NCBI GenBank assembly: GCA_000697475.1
Contig: JNEU01001123.1
Location: 1 to 64,000 of the forward strand
Reading direction: 5' to 3'
DNA length: 64,000 nt
From: Lichtheimia corymbifera B2541
Lineage: Eukaryota; Mucoromycota; Mucoromycetes; Mucorales; Lichtheimiaceae
Positions 34,312-46,471 of this stretch are shown piece by piece (position 1 is the first letter of the stretch; each line of letters begins with the position of its first letter). A program made the position numbers and the translations under genes. The notes under the pieces are model-generated. The model worked only from the letters and a program-made list of their open reading frames with translations, was not told the origin of the DNA and ran no database searches.

Positions 34312-34674
34312 TTACTCAAAAGGATTGGTCTTGCCATCTTGAGGTCGTTTTTCTCGTCGATTAGCACGGCGGTTGTTCATGTATTGTCGAAATTGTTGAA
34401 GCATGCTGTTAATATGCTGTCGAGTACTTGTGCAATAATTATAATGTTTTGCACTTTTTGATATGTCGCAAGTAGTGGATGATGAAGGCGGTATCCTTGA
34501 ATGCTTGTGTTGCACAGAATGGTATCCTGGGATCTGTGGTAGTAGTGGTGGTGGTGATGAGAGCAGTAGTTGATCTCGTTCACTGTATGGTGGTGGTGGT
34601 GGCGAATGGTCATTGTAAAAGCCGACCATCTCATTTTGGTGTTCCATAAACTTTGATACTCTTTGTGAAGTCAT
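34312..34674 (-). CDS. Small Pro/Ser-rich protein with PPxY and dileucine motifs, unknown function
   Basis: Single exon of 120 aa from the ATG at 34674 (MTSQRVSKFMEHQNEMVGFY). Residues 24-40 read HSPPPPPYSERDQLLLS, which holds a PPPY motif (ligand for WW domains of Nedd4/Rsp5-type ubiquitin ligases) next to ERDQLL, an acidic dileucine-type sorting signal. The C-terminal part is basic (NNRRANRREKRPQ). A TATA box (TATAAAAG, minus strand, 34768-34775) lies about 95 bp upstream and supports a real gene. No membrane segment or known domain is seen, so an arrestin-like or adaptor role is only a guess from the motifs. Confidence 0.6.
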   Translation of the reverse strand: MTSQRVSKFMEHQNEMVGFYNDHSPPPPPYSERDQLLLSSPPPLLPQIPGYHSVQHKHSRIPPSSSTTCDISKSAKHYNYCTSTRQHINSMLQQFRQYMNNRRANRREKRPQDGKTNPFE

Positions 34675-34767
34675 CCTCAAATATTCAGGACAAAAGATGT
34701 TATATGACGCGGGTTGGGTATGAAATTGGGTGTGTGAGAAGGCCTTGGTTTGTTGCAAACCCCGTTG

Positions 34768-34775
34768 CTTTTATA
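34768..34775 (-). promoter_or_regulatory. TATA box of the PPxY protein gene
   Basis: TATAAAAG on the minus strand, about 95 bp upstream of the ATG at 34674. Confidence 0.6.
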
Positions 34776-37221
34776 CTAACTCATTCATATGCTCTGATGT
34801 GCCTCTCCCTAATTGGTTAAAGCTTCTTTTTTCTCTCTTTATTGCTACATAAGGTCACAGGGGAGGTCAAGACAAAGAGAGAAGGTGGGGGGGGGTTGGA
34901 TATATCACCGTGCATGTATCAGCACGGATGATGATGGATGTATGAGAGACAACATTGCGTCTCGTTGTTACGGGATGCCATGTTTTGACGTTCACCGGAT
35001 TTGTCTTTACTCACCCCTTTCCCCTTCATCGTTATTGCACCGTTTTAACTTTGTAGAGGGATCGGCACTATTCGTGCCAAGAGAAACGTGCGGGTTTTTT
35101 TTGTGTCATTGCACTTGATAGTGATGCGTAGTGATGCCCATGACGTTTGCATGGATACGGTTGTCCCGGATAAAAATCCGATATCCTATCATATCTCACT
35201 GTATTGGCATGAGCACATATGGGAATCATCGGCATTGGCTATTGATGGGATTATATATTGAGCCGTCACCCGAATTGTAAGCCGAATAAATAGATATATT
35301 TTGATGATGTTGATCTTCAACCTTGATGTAAAAGTTACCAGGACAACTGACGCAATAGGCACATCATACAACAACAGGATCTATGCATATTGGAATGATC
35401 CTTGATACAGACGTGTTTCAATTACTTATCCTTTGATTGCATAACGTATTATTAGTGTGTCTTCAAAAATCAAATGATGTGAAGGGGCCTTGCGTGTGGC
35501 AACCTTTATCACCGATGGGTACACAAAAGGGACATCCTGTGGCGTATTGTTTTGGTGCGTGCCTCAATGCCAAGATACACAATACAGGTCTTGGCTGTGT
35601 CGATGGGTGCCTAAGTATGACATAGCATGAACGTTTCTAAGGTTACGGGTCGATCGGGATTTTGGCACAGAGGCTGGAGACAAACATCCATGTCTTAATT
35701 GGGGACCAGATGCATTGATTTGTCTGTTTTTGTAATGGTAGTCGGTATCACAGCGGCATTGCATATTGAGAACAAGCTCTTAAATGCTGTCATCGTCGTG
35801 GTGATGGTTATGCCAATAGCCCCAACACCGATTCACGTCCGTTGCTTTTCATCCCCGATTGCAATTGATACATACAACGGCACCCACCGCGGGTTCCTTT
35901 TGGATGAACAGGTACCAGGTTCAGGTGCATAACGTTTCTCCGTTATCCTCCTTGATCGTTTGTGACATTCACATATGTCGCTATCCCAATCCATGAACAT
36001 AAGAATACAACTTTTGTGCACGGGACTAGATGTGGGTTCTCTACTACATTGCATTTTGTGCTCAGCATCCAAATCGTTGCCTTGTACCCATTCTTATTTT
36101 GAATTGGGAGGTCGTTCAGCCAATGTAACATGTGAATCCAACCCAATGTCTTTGTCTTACTAATTCGTAATTCTCGTCAACAGTGCTTTAAAAGAAAACA
36201 TCTTTATGGGATGGATGACGTGTTTTTTTTTACCAAATATATGTTATTGCTGCAGCTGTTACATACAATCACGGGATGCACTTGGAACATATTTATGGAT
36301 GTCTTCGTGCATGTTGGTTATGCATGGCATGTAGCTTTAATGCCATGTGGCCTGCGGGATTTTAGGGCCACCATCATCCCGTGGCTATGGCTGCTGTGTA
36401 GATGTAGTGCCTGATTATCGGTTGAAAAGTGTTCCTACATCCCGCCATCCCATCCTTTCCTTCCCATTTTTTCCACGCCAATGATTTACATATGCAATTT
36501 ACGGTAGCCCATTTAGAAGAAAATAACGTAGTCTTCATAGTAGCGTGTGCTCATGCTTATACCACTTATGAAGGGTGAATATCCAAAGCAGCTACTACCA
36601 CTATTGCACATTGCTTTAAGGGATGGTCGGTTCAAAACATTAATATTGCAGATCACTGAGCTAGATCTCAAAATAGAAGACATGATTGTATTCAATGGGA
36701 CATACAAATGAAATTATTTCGTCATCCTAAAAACTGCACCAGTCTACACTATATGGCATAGCTTGATGCGTTAATGCAAAGAAGATGTCCAAGAACTGGA
36801 TAAACAACATATCCGGATTCCCATACATGCAAGGACGGCGATTATTCCACGGAGGAAAGCGCTTGTCTGGGGAAGGAATCAAAGTCAATACTTGCTGCTT
36901 ATAGGCAAGATGATCGCTTCATATAATGTGCAACTGTCGCATTTTCTTGGATCTGGGATAATGTGTGGGAATTTGTTGAATGCTTCCATCATACTTCTTG
37001 ACCGTGCTCTCGGAAGCGGGTAAAATGACCAATCACAGAACACGTTCTCGATAAGACGTTTGCTGAGTACAAGGAACCAGAGCTAAACCTTATACAATCA
37101 GGACACGGGTAAGCACGGGCAAGACTGCGGAACTTGTATGAAAGGAGGGGTTGGGTAACATTTTATCTTTTCTTTTTCTTTGCGTTTCAAAAGATCAAGC
37201 ACCCTTTGGACGTGCAAAGCC
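34776..37221. other. 2.4-kb intergenic region, no gene seen
   Basis: A run of g at about 34887-34895 and several short frames on both strands were examined (for example 35699-35932 + and 35833-36072 -). None shows a known motif or a coherent splice pattern. It is the largest gene-poor stretch outside the repeats and could hide a decayed element. Confidence 0.35.
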
Positions 37222-38756
37222 ATGTCATCTGAGGAAGCAAATACTGGAGACCTCGTTCTAGATCCATCAGCACCGATGATTATGATTGATACCAATGAGC
37301 AAGGATTTGACAGCGTGATGATAAGCGAGCAGCCATGCCCTACTCCTGTGCGAAAGAAACCTGGTCGTAAGCCGAATCCAACATCACCAGCTATCCGGAA
37401 AGCGCAAAATCGTGCAGCCCAAAGAGCGTTTCGTGAGCGTAAAGAACGATATCTTCGGGATTTGGAAGCATCAGTCAAACAAATGCGTGAAGACCGAGAT
37501 CGGTTGCAAGCTGAGAACGAGCAATTCAAAAGTGACCTTGAGATTTTGAATGCCGAGAACTGGTATCTCAAAGGCATTGTATTGACGCTACAGCTTGTAT
37601 GTTTTCGACATCATCTGGTGCTTCCTCAGCATAGTCCATATATGAGCAAGGAAGCATTGACATTACTCAGCAAATCAATTCCTGAACCTGTTAATGCATA
37701 CATCCATGCCAACGCCAATAATAAGCCGCCATTGACAGTAACAAAAGAAGGCAATGCACAAGGGAAGATGACAACAAATCATCATCGTAAGAGAAAGCAA
37801 CGACAACAATACGTGACGACCACATCGATATGCATAACCAAGGATGGCGTGCAATCAGTGCCACATGCGGGGAGTGATTTTTCATTTCCCATGGACGAAA
37901 CCGAGATTGATCTTTCATCCACCGAGTTATCTGCATCACCAACGCTTCCTTCAGCAGCTCCTCATCCTTCTTCCTCCGATCTCCCTGATTGTGTCGCTAC
38001 CAATGTCGCCGCCATTCAAACATTACGTCTTCGTTTAAGACTGCAATCAGCTTGTACGCAAATGGATTCGACTCCTTTCACTATTCAACCCACCACTTTG
38101 CAGGTATCTTTAATCACATTATCTTAAACATACGATGACTGATGCCAGCTATTTAGTTGACTATTCCACATGATCCTCGGATCGATCTCGTTCCTACACC
38201 ACATATGCGTGATCGCATGATCCTGTTTCGAGGCTTGTTTGATCTTGATGAATGTTTTCGATGCATTCTTGCTGATTCAACATTCCATGGTGGAGACCCT
38301 GCTGATCCATCCAACTGGCAGTTGCCATGCGAGTTCTTTCAAAAGTTCTGGTTCCTGACAACCGATTATACGCTGCATCGCATCACCAATAAATGGCGTA
38401 AGATTCAAGGCTTACAACTACTTCCATCGCCATCATCGCCTTCAGCTCGATCAAGGAGTCAACAGGAACAAAGCAGCTATGCATCGTCGCGTTTCCCGGA
38501 TGACACCACTACCATCACATCTATCAATCAACAACAACATGCACCGCCCAATGATGATAATGACTTGTTTAGTGCATCACCTATCCAGCTCACAGCTGGC
38601 AACAATATACCCGCTCATCGTTCTCCAGCACACCAAAACAGCACAGCGTATACCATGGATTTGTCTCTTGACAACTGGGAGACAACGCTTTCTACAACAC
38701 TCCAAAATCAAAATAATGGTAAGGGCATACTTAAATGGCTGTATAGCTTATATTGA
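37222..38756 (+). CDS. AP-1/Yap-like bZIP transcription factor with a DUF3425-like C-terminal domain
   Basis: Two exons, 37222-38103 and 38157-38756. The start is the first ATG of the frame (MSSEEANTGDLVLDP). The bZIP basic region is at about residues 55-80 (KAQNRAAQRAFRERKERYLRDLE), with the NxxAQxxFR signature of fungal AP-1/Pap1 factors. A leucine zipper continues to about 115. After the intron, LTIPHDPRIDLVPTPHMRDRMI and WQLPCEFFQKFWFLT fit the DUF3425 domain often paired with such bZIPs. It is a nuclear DNA-binding protein; stress or nutrient roles are known in the family but not shown here. A second intron (38719-38806) is possible at the end. It would replace the last residues with a short tail ending at 38826. 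Confidence 0.88.
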
Positions 38757-38826
38757 TTGACAAAGCATACTAGATATCATGATGAATGATCACACTTTTG
38801 GTGCAGCAGCAACAGAGCCAGTTTAA

Positions 38827-39134
38827 TATTGTGGAAATCGATATCTTTGGTTATCAGCAGTCAACTTGATTATCATGTGATAAGATCAATCCTGTTTTGT
38901 CAAACTTGAATACCCCAACGTTGTGTATGGATCATTTTTTCACGTCTCCCCATCAGAGCTGGACTCTCAAATACCTTGCATAAATACTCTTCTTCATGTA
39001 AATAAAATCTTTTCCTTCTTAGTGCCAATCTTATGGCTGAATACACTAAATCAAGTCATTGGAATCTCTATAATGTCAACAATTATATTACAAAAAAAGC
39101 TCTTAAAATACTAGTATATGTGGGGTATCTATCA
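38827..39134. other. Convergent 3' region, no gene seen
   Basis: Short AT-rich spacer between the converging bZIP (+) and GT5 (-) genes. Confidence 0.5.
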
Positions 39135-41372
39135 TCACCGGCTAAAGAAAGCAACCTTATATGCCTTAAGGTAGTCATGTACAGGTCCTTTGTCATTACC
39201 CCTGCTCCATCCCAAATTGAAGGCATCATGGATCATCCGCAATAGTAGCTCTTCTCGTGCGGCTTTGCTTTTGGTAAACCGATGATAATCATTGATCGCG
39301 TCATGAATGGCTGCTTGAAGTGATGGTACATCAAATGGCTCAAAGAGATAAGCGTTATATTGTTGCTTTGGGCTTTCGGCCATCAGCTCTCCATTGTTGC
39401 CATCCGGAACAGCTCGTACAGGTTGTCTCGCATGTGAGGGTCGATCAACAAGGAACTCCTTAAGTCCGCCAGCTCCTGTGGAAATGACAGGTGCACCAAA
39501 GAGCAAACCTTCTGCAGCCACGAGGCCAAAGCTCTCAGTAAGACTTGGCACAAATACGAAATCACTGGCAGCACGGCAGAGCACAAGCCATTGATGTTGT
39601 TCCTCCTCGGTCGACATGACTGTAACATGACTTGGATACCGTTGCTCAAGGTCTTCCACCCAACGCAAAGGATAATTGTTAGGTTGTCCAATGATCAGTA
39701 ATTTGGCGTCGCGTTCGGTAAATAGGCGTGCTGCATCATCAAACATTTCAAATCCCTTGTTGTATTGGAATCGACCAACGTATAGAATCACTGGCCTTGT
39801 CAAGTCTCGCTCTGAAAGGATACCTTGATCCACCAGGTACCTCTTGGCATGATGTTTGGCATTGGATACATAGTCATCTGGACTGGGGGATAGTTGCCAT
39901 GTCATGGTTTGGTTATCCTGTTGCCGGTATAGTAATTCTTGGGCATATTGCGGATAAGATGCTCCATGATCGACAAGCTGATCACTGGTAAATGGATCCA
40001 ATGCACCATAATCAACTCCATTCGTGATGCCAAAGAACCGTCCTTGCTGTGCCTTGCGTAAAATGCTCTCCATAATGAGCTCCTTAAGATAAAAGTCATC
40101 TCGTCCTTCCACCATATCAATCGCCATTTGATGACTCACGTATGTCACCACATCAGCATAATCAATCCCCAGACTTGACATAAACATACGTCCTCCTCGT
40201 GTATATTGCATCAAGCGTGGATCTGGTGTATCAAGGAACTTTTCCACGTTCTTTTTGCGAATGGTGTATTGTAGTTCATCGAGATAGTCGTGCAAGGTGT
40301 ACATGATAGCAGGCCGAGTGGGGGTTTCATTGTAGTCCCAAAGCTGTTTCATTGTATACGCATTGGTAGCACCATGAAGATGAACCACATCGACAGCCGA
40401 ACTCGTTGATTTTGCTTGAAATGTAATAAATTCAGCGACAGCCTTGTTGAAGTATTGATCTTTCCATTCTTGCGGTAAACCATCAGGCGTTGAATAGATT
40501 TCCACAATATTATCAGCTCGAAATGCCAGATCAAAAGGGCGGATGCTGCCCGGACCAATAAGATACACCGGAAACGCTTCCGTAGGTTGTACAGAGGCTG
40601 TGTCGGCTGTGCTGCTGTTGCTGGTCACCATTCTTAAGCTGGATGCATTCTCAGAAAGCGTTGATGAAAGACTATGCGCCATCTTCCACACTGTAAATTC
40701 CACAGGTAATTGATTGCCTCCTTGATTCACGTTGATCACGAGATCTGACACCTTTTCAGTGTCGTATTCATTGTCAAGAAAAGAATAAAATGGCATAACA
40801 ATCGATACATCCACCTCGCCCGTCCTTTTGAGTGCTGTTGCCATGGCAGTAACCACCGTCCCCATGCCTCCCATCGATGCTGCTCCAAACTCCTTGGTCA
40901 CGTGATACACCGATAACCGCTTGCCGTCAATGCCGTTTGTTATCAGCTGAGATGCATTGTCGAGTGGTATATATCGAAGGGCTGGATATTCCCGAATATC
41001 TATAGAAAAAGAGCACGTGAATAACTCGAGCTATTGTAGATTGGATATGATAAGAGCCTCACCAATGCGAATGGATCCCAACTTGTTACAGATAACTGTG
41101 CCAACGACAAATGTTCCCACTAACTGCACAAAGCAGAGTATTGCAATCGCTGCAAAAAGGATATGCCACCATCGCTGTCGTCGATCATGTTTTGAATATG
41201 GCTTCTCATCTTGGACAAGTGGCGATCGATGAGGGGAAGCGATCCGAGATTGGCTTGCCGAAAACGATCCCGATGAAGTGCTACTGCCAACGACACGACG
41301 CGTGCTATAACCGCTACGTCCGATAGTGAAACTGCTGCCATCGGCCAAATCCTCGGGTGGTGCGACCACCAT
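39135..41372 (-). CDS. Membrane-anchored GT5-type (starch/glycogen synthase-like) glycosyltransferase
   Basis: Two exons, 41372-41063 and 40999-39135 (724 aa). A Ser-rich cytosolic tail is followed by one membrane segment at about residues 68-93 (HILFAAIAILCFVQLVGTFV). The catalytic part has the GT5 N-domain (YHVTKEFGAASMGGMGTVV, DVVHLHGATNAY, TLHDYLDELQY) and the GT-B C-domain. There, ILYVGRFQYNKGFEMF holds the Arg/Lys pair that contacts the sugar nucleotide, and PSLTESFGLVAAEGLLFG holds the E-x7-E motif. In bacterial and plant GT5 enzymes the N-terminal motif is KxGGLxDV; here the Lys position is not conserved (ASMGGMGTV). The anchor argues for a secretory or cell-wall role rather than cytosolic glycogen. 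Donor and product are unknown. Confidence 0.88.
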
Positions 41373-42554
41373 TGTATATATATGTGTGTGTATGTGCGTG
41401 TATAAAGAGAATGCGGGGATTTGTTAGAAGAAGTACCGGAAAGAAAGAAGCCATAACAATGATTACCCTACACCCTACAAATAAATATTGACCATTTGTT
41501 CTTTGGAAAAACATGACATAAAGCCAGCCATTCATAATAACTTGAGATGGTCTCAGAGTCATTTCCTGTTTCAAGTCATGCGCGCGTTGAGCGATTGTCG
41601 GTATCTATGCCGATATTATAAGGCATTTTACGGTACCACGCACCGCACGCCGGCTCATCGTTACTTCAGGTCCATTCTACTCTCATATTATACGCTCTTA
41701 TAATGGGACATGCCTTGATTCATTTACAAAAAGCCTGGATCATCATCAATGACAATATTGCTATAATAAAAGTGTACTACTACTTGTAGGGCTCCCCTGA
41801 GGTTTATAGTACACTATATCTTTATAATAGGAATCCGAAATCCAGAAGAGGAATACCTCAGCCAATTGCATGTTGGCTTAACGACCACTCTAGTAGGGAT
41901 TCAAAGTATCAACGCGATCATCACTCTCCAGTGGCTTGGTGTTTTGGCGCTATTGGTAAGAAACGCGTTAACAATGCTTTTAACAACGTTAAACAGGAGC
42001 TGGTCGTCAAAGATCCAACAACAAGAAGGTGGTGAATAACCCGATCACAAGACGAGAAGTCAGGGTGGTGGATGTGCAGCCTTGTCATGACGGAGAGACG
42101 ATACCTATTCTTGTATCAATTACATAGTAAACGTATTGACCTTGTTTGATGATGACGATTCAGTCAAGTTGATGACGACATGGTGTTTGATAAAGTAGCA
42201 ACAATTCCATCTCGATCACTCAGTGGTGTGTATTTCCGTGTATAAAGCAAAAAACTTATAATAGATAAAGGCGATTATAGAAAGGAGGATATCACATTTA
42301 TAGTCATCCGCATCTACAAAAGATTAAGGTGGTGTTACACTGTGGTCGAGCGATCTTGTTTTTGAGAGACTCAATCATGCCTGCAAAATTCAGCTTCAAA
42401 TCCCGAGGTGTGGGAGGACCTTCATGGTTACGGGATTTCGTGAGAGGTGACTCTACTTTAAGGAACCTGCCTTTTCCCTCTCCTCCTCACTACTTTTTCT
42501 CTCTTTGTTGCATTATCTTGCCTATTCACCAATATTCCTATCGCATACGTCGCC
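41373..42554. other. Divergent intergenic region between GT5 and ARID genes
   Basis: No supported gene. A ta/tg-rich tract at 41373-41402 sits directly at the start of the GT5 gene and may hold its TATA element. The last ~100 bp before 42555 are CT-rich (ttccctctcctcctcac), a typical leader. Confidence 0.4.
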
Positions 42555-45263
42555 ATGTCCAAGGTTATGGACGACATTGAGCGCACTCCTGACTATATCC
42601 AATTCATCAACAATCTCAAGGAGTTCCATGCCAGCAAAGGGTAATTGGCCTGGTTGCCTTTATTGCCATTGAACACTCTCTCTAACGGATTCTTTTGTCT
42701 CTAGCACTACCCTTCAAGCTGAACCTATTCTTGGTGGCAAGAAGCTTGATCTCTATAAGATTTTCCAAGCTGTGATCGATGCAGGTGGTTTCGATCAGGT
42801 AAAGCCAAATGGAAAGGTATGGCTCATTGGGATCTTGTTTCCTGATTTCACTTGTTGCTAGGTTACCAAGAGCCGTTGCTGGAAACATGTGGGTGATGCA
42901 TTCAACTTCCCAAGTACATGCACGAATAGCGCTTATATTCTAAAAGGAGTCTATATCCGAAATCTGGTAAGATGAACAAAGCGCCATAAGGAAACAGTGG
43001 GAAACTGACTAACTAATCCGTTGCATAGTTGGGCTGGGAAGAAGAGATGGTTTGGGGCAAACACTGGGATCCACCAGAGGAACTTCGTGGTCCGGTAAGT
43101 GTGAGAGTATTACAAAAGTATATAGTAGTAATCATTTTGTATTGGTAGAATGCCCACAAAGCATCGACGCTTGCCGGCAAGTCATTCAAGAAAAAGCCCG
43201 CGGCTGGTACACGTTCCAAAAGCACCACCACCACAACAACAAAGGCACCACCACATTATACTCCTATCCGGCCTGATCCGAATCCCCGTGAAACGTTCTC
43301 CATGGTGAGCGTTGGTCAATCGTTACCCACGTTACGTTCGAGCTTTTCATTCGAGGAGCTTGCTATCAGAAATGAACCCAGCCAGTGTACTATTGCCGAG
43401 ACGCATCATCAAAGTCATCCATCCACGCACATACATATTATGGAGGAAGATCGTATGGAATGCCTCAGAGGTAGGACCGTCCAAAGAGAGCGTGTCATTG
43501 GTGTTTTACACGATCTGATGATCTTTTTTCCCTTTTAGCAAACAAGCTGGATAGCAATATCAAGCAACGTGTATTGCTAGCGATGCAGTCTTCCAACCCA
43601 ATGGATGTGGATTGGGCTCTCAACTGTATTGTCACCATTTCTTTCGAATGTCCAGAGCAACTGCAACTCGACAACACACCGCTTTTACTTGACTTGTTAT
43701 TGAAGCGAGGCGATCCATTTCTTTTGGGCCAGCAGGACCGGCCTTCCATCATCAAAATCTTACACATCTTGCGGAATTTCTCCTTCCTTGAAGTCAACGC
43801 ACGCATACTTGCCTCTGATACCAGGTTACGATCAATGATACAAAGATGTCTGGCACTTGGTGCGTCCAATGATATTGATCTTGGACGACATTGTATCGAC
43901 GTACTCGAGAATATTGCTTCCTTTATTGAGCTCTCCGGTCCATTTGACGAGCTTATCCCATGTCTTGCCAACCTGCTCAATTCTCAAGAACGCCCACTCT
44001 TGATAGGCGCGTTACATGTGTTGACGAGTCTAGCCATGGTGGAGAGTAACCAAGTGTATCTACTATCAGGAGCCATGACTACAGTTGCACGTGCTACTCA
44101 ATTACTGGTGATTAACGACGAAGAATTGGTGGGCTATGTCATTGAGTACCTTTATCAATATAGTCGCATATCTGCCGACTTCAAACGACAATTGATGACC
44201 ATCCATTCTGGCGCTGATATTGGCATCCTAGTATCATTGTTGAGTGTCAAAAGCAAGTTCTTTATACCCAAGGTCATTCGTGACCGTGAAGATGGTTCAT
44301 CCCAGTCAAGTGCATCTCCTCGCAGTGCGTCAGGATCTCCTTTGGGTGTTGCTGAACCTCATGGTGTGGTCCCTTGTATGCCGAATCTTAGCGCTTATCA
44401 AGAACTCGATGAGCCATATCGTTGTCTTGGCTGGTATGTAACACACACAGCGATGTTTTTTTTTGCGTTGACTCATTTTTTTCGTATATATAAGGTTGAA
44501 GGACAAGTTTGAAGTATCAGCACAAAGTAGCGTATTGTCTTTGGACGACATGTATCTCTTATATGAAATGAGATTTGGCCAGGAAGGAGCATTGAAGATG
44601 AAGGACTTTTACACAGTATTGAAAATTGCATTCCCCGAGGCTTCGGCGGCAGACAATTCTCAAAGCGGAATGATCCTCGAAGGAACCCTGGTACGAGGTA
44701 TCCAGATCAAAATGACGATTCTTCAAGATGGTTAGTATATATGGGCTGGCAAGCAAGGATGATTATATGCTGATATGGTTTTTGGGGTTGTAGGTGCTGA
44801 GCTCATGTGTCAATGGACGAATTGTTCACAATCGTTTGAGGATGAGTTACACCTTCAGAGGCACGTTATACAAGAGCATGTCGGTGCACATGAAGCTGAT
44901 ATCAATGGATTCGAGTGTATGTGGACCAATTGTGCCAATACCGTGCACGAGTTTAAGGACAAGGACGAAATGGCTATGCATCTTGGAACTCATTTTGATG
45001 ATGGACAACAAATCGCGGTACCTGCTTCGAATACCATGAGCAATGGTAATGATGGTGCTACCATGATTGATTATTCTGAACCACAAGGCATTGCATTTGT
45101 GGCGGCTCACTTGCTTCGACAACTCTCCAAGGATCCACAAAGCCATCATTACTTCATGCCATACGAAACAGAGCTTTTGGCTATCGCAAGGAGGCAACCC
45201 AAAATGGCTCCCCATATTCAATCCATGTTCTCCCATTTCTCTATTGCATCATCTTCTTCATGA
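42555..45263 (+). CDS. RSC9: ARID-domain chromatin remodelling subunit (RSC9/ARID2-like)
   Basis: Eight exons: 42555-42640, 42705-42798, 42862-42966, 43029-43094, 43149-43470, 43539-44433, 44495-44730 and 44794-45263 (757 aa). The ARID DNA-binding domain is at about residues 8-100 (FINNLKEFH, LDLYKIFQAVIDAGGFDQV). Then come a helical armadillo-like middle (MDVDWALNCIVTISFE, ILHILRNFSFLEVNARIL) and an RFX-type winged helix from about 523 (CLGWLKDKFEVS, DMYLLYEMRF). Two C2H2-like fingers follow near 604-660 (MCQWTNCSQSF, CMWTNCANTVHEF). This domain order is that of Rsc9/ARID2, a subunit of RSC/PBAF nucleosome remodelling complexes. The part encoded at 43302-43470 is less certain, since two frames are open there. 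Confidence 0.9.
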
Positions 45264-46471
45264 CTTGATTTATGCCTGTGATATTTCTTTATCTATGTTG
45301 TTTCATTGTATACTTTTTTTATCATTACATATGTCTTTTTTCCATGCATATATGCAGACGTTTCTTCCCATCTATGATATTTTGTGCGCAGTATATGTAG
45401 AAAATAATAGGAGAAGGCTATCGTTTATAAGCATGCACCATGGTGCTGGGGCCTGTGGCAGGTCTAGAAGTGTAACATGGTAATATATGATTTCAAGTTC
45501 AGTCCTCGGTTGTGTGCAACCACTCTTTTTTCCACCTCCATGAGCTCTGTGTTAAGGAGAATCTCGGTCCATTTCAAAATCACATGCATGTTAGAGACAA
45601 TGTTTACGTCTTTGTTAATGTACTACACCTTCTCGTAATTCGATGGTCGAGTATCAGTGCTTCCATGGGTGGTAGAATTGATCCTGAATTCCTGACAATT
45701 TTTGACAGCCGCAGACAATGTGCTACGATAATTACTTGATCGAAACATAAGGAGCATCATCAGATATAGCACGTTCTACAAGAAATTGAGAAAGAATAAG
45801 CCAAGATTTGTGGATGATAGCATAGAACAGTAGCAAGGACTGTGAAAGAGAGGCTGAATGACCCGAATGCATAGCTACTTGGTGGGAGAACGCCATGCTG
45901 GATCAAATTATCTGTCCTAAATTAAATTTGATCAGGCGCAATAATAAAATAGTTTGATTGTTATAAGGAAGTGTTTCATCCACCTGTGTAATGGGACGAT
46001 AAGCTGTGCAATGAGCGATGTAAGTTCACCATCATCTTAAAGTAAAGACACGTGTCATGGCAATACGTTGAGCAACGACCCATAATCCATCATTTTCTTG
46101 TACAATGAAGGAAGTCTACCTTTGAAAGACAATCTGCATAAACATAACACTTTCCAATGAATGAATCGTTTTGAATTTGCATGCATGAAGATATTGAATA
46201 TAGCATGTCATTCTTGCATGTGGGATAGGATCCAGCTGATGTACGGATGCTTTGTGATACATGGCCTTTTCATCCCGAGCCGATATGTACTCTACACAGT
46301 ATCATGGGCACACAGATGGTAATAAAGCTGCACTAGCTCGTTTTCTCTTTTTAACACGCTTCCCTTTTAAGCTTTACTGTTTTTACTCGTTCTCTCTCTC
46401 TCTTTTTCTCTCTTTCTCTCTTTTATTCAACGTTGTGTATTTGATAACTATATTCTATCTACGGTGTCGAT
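45264..46471. other. 1.2-kb intergenic region, no gene seen
   Basis: No supported gene. The right end is a long pyrimidine tract (about 46385-46430, tctctctctctttttctctc-like), a likely leader of the next gene. Confidence 0.4.
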
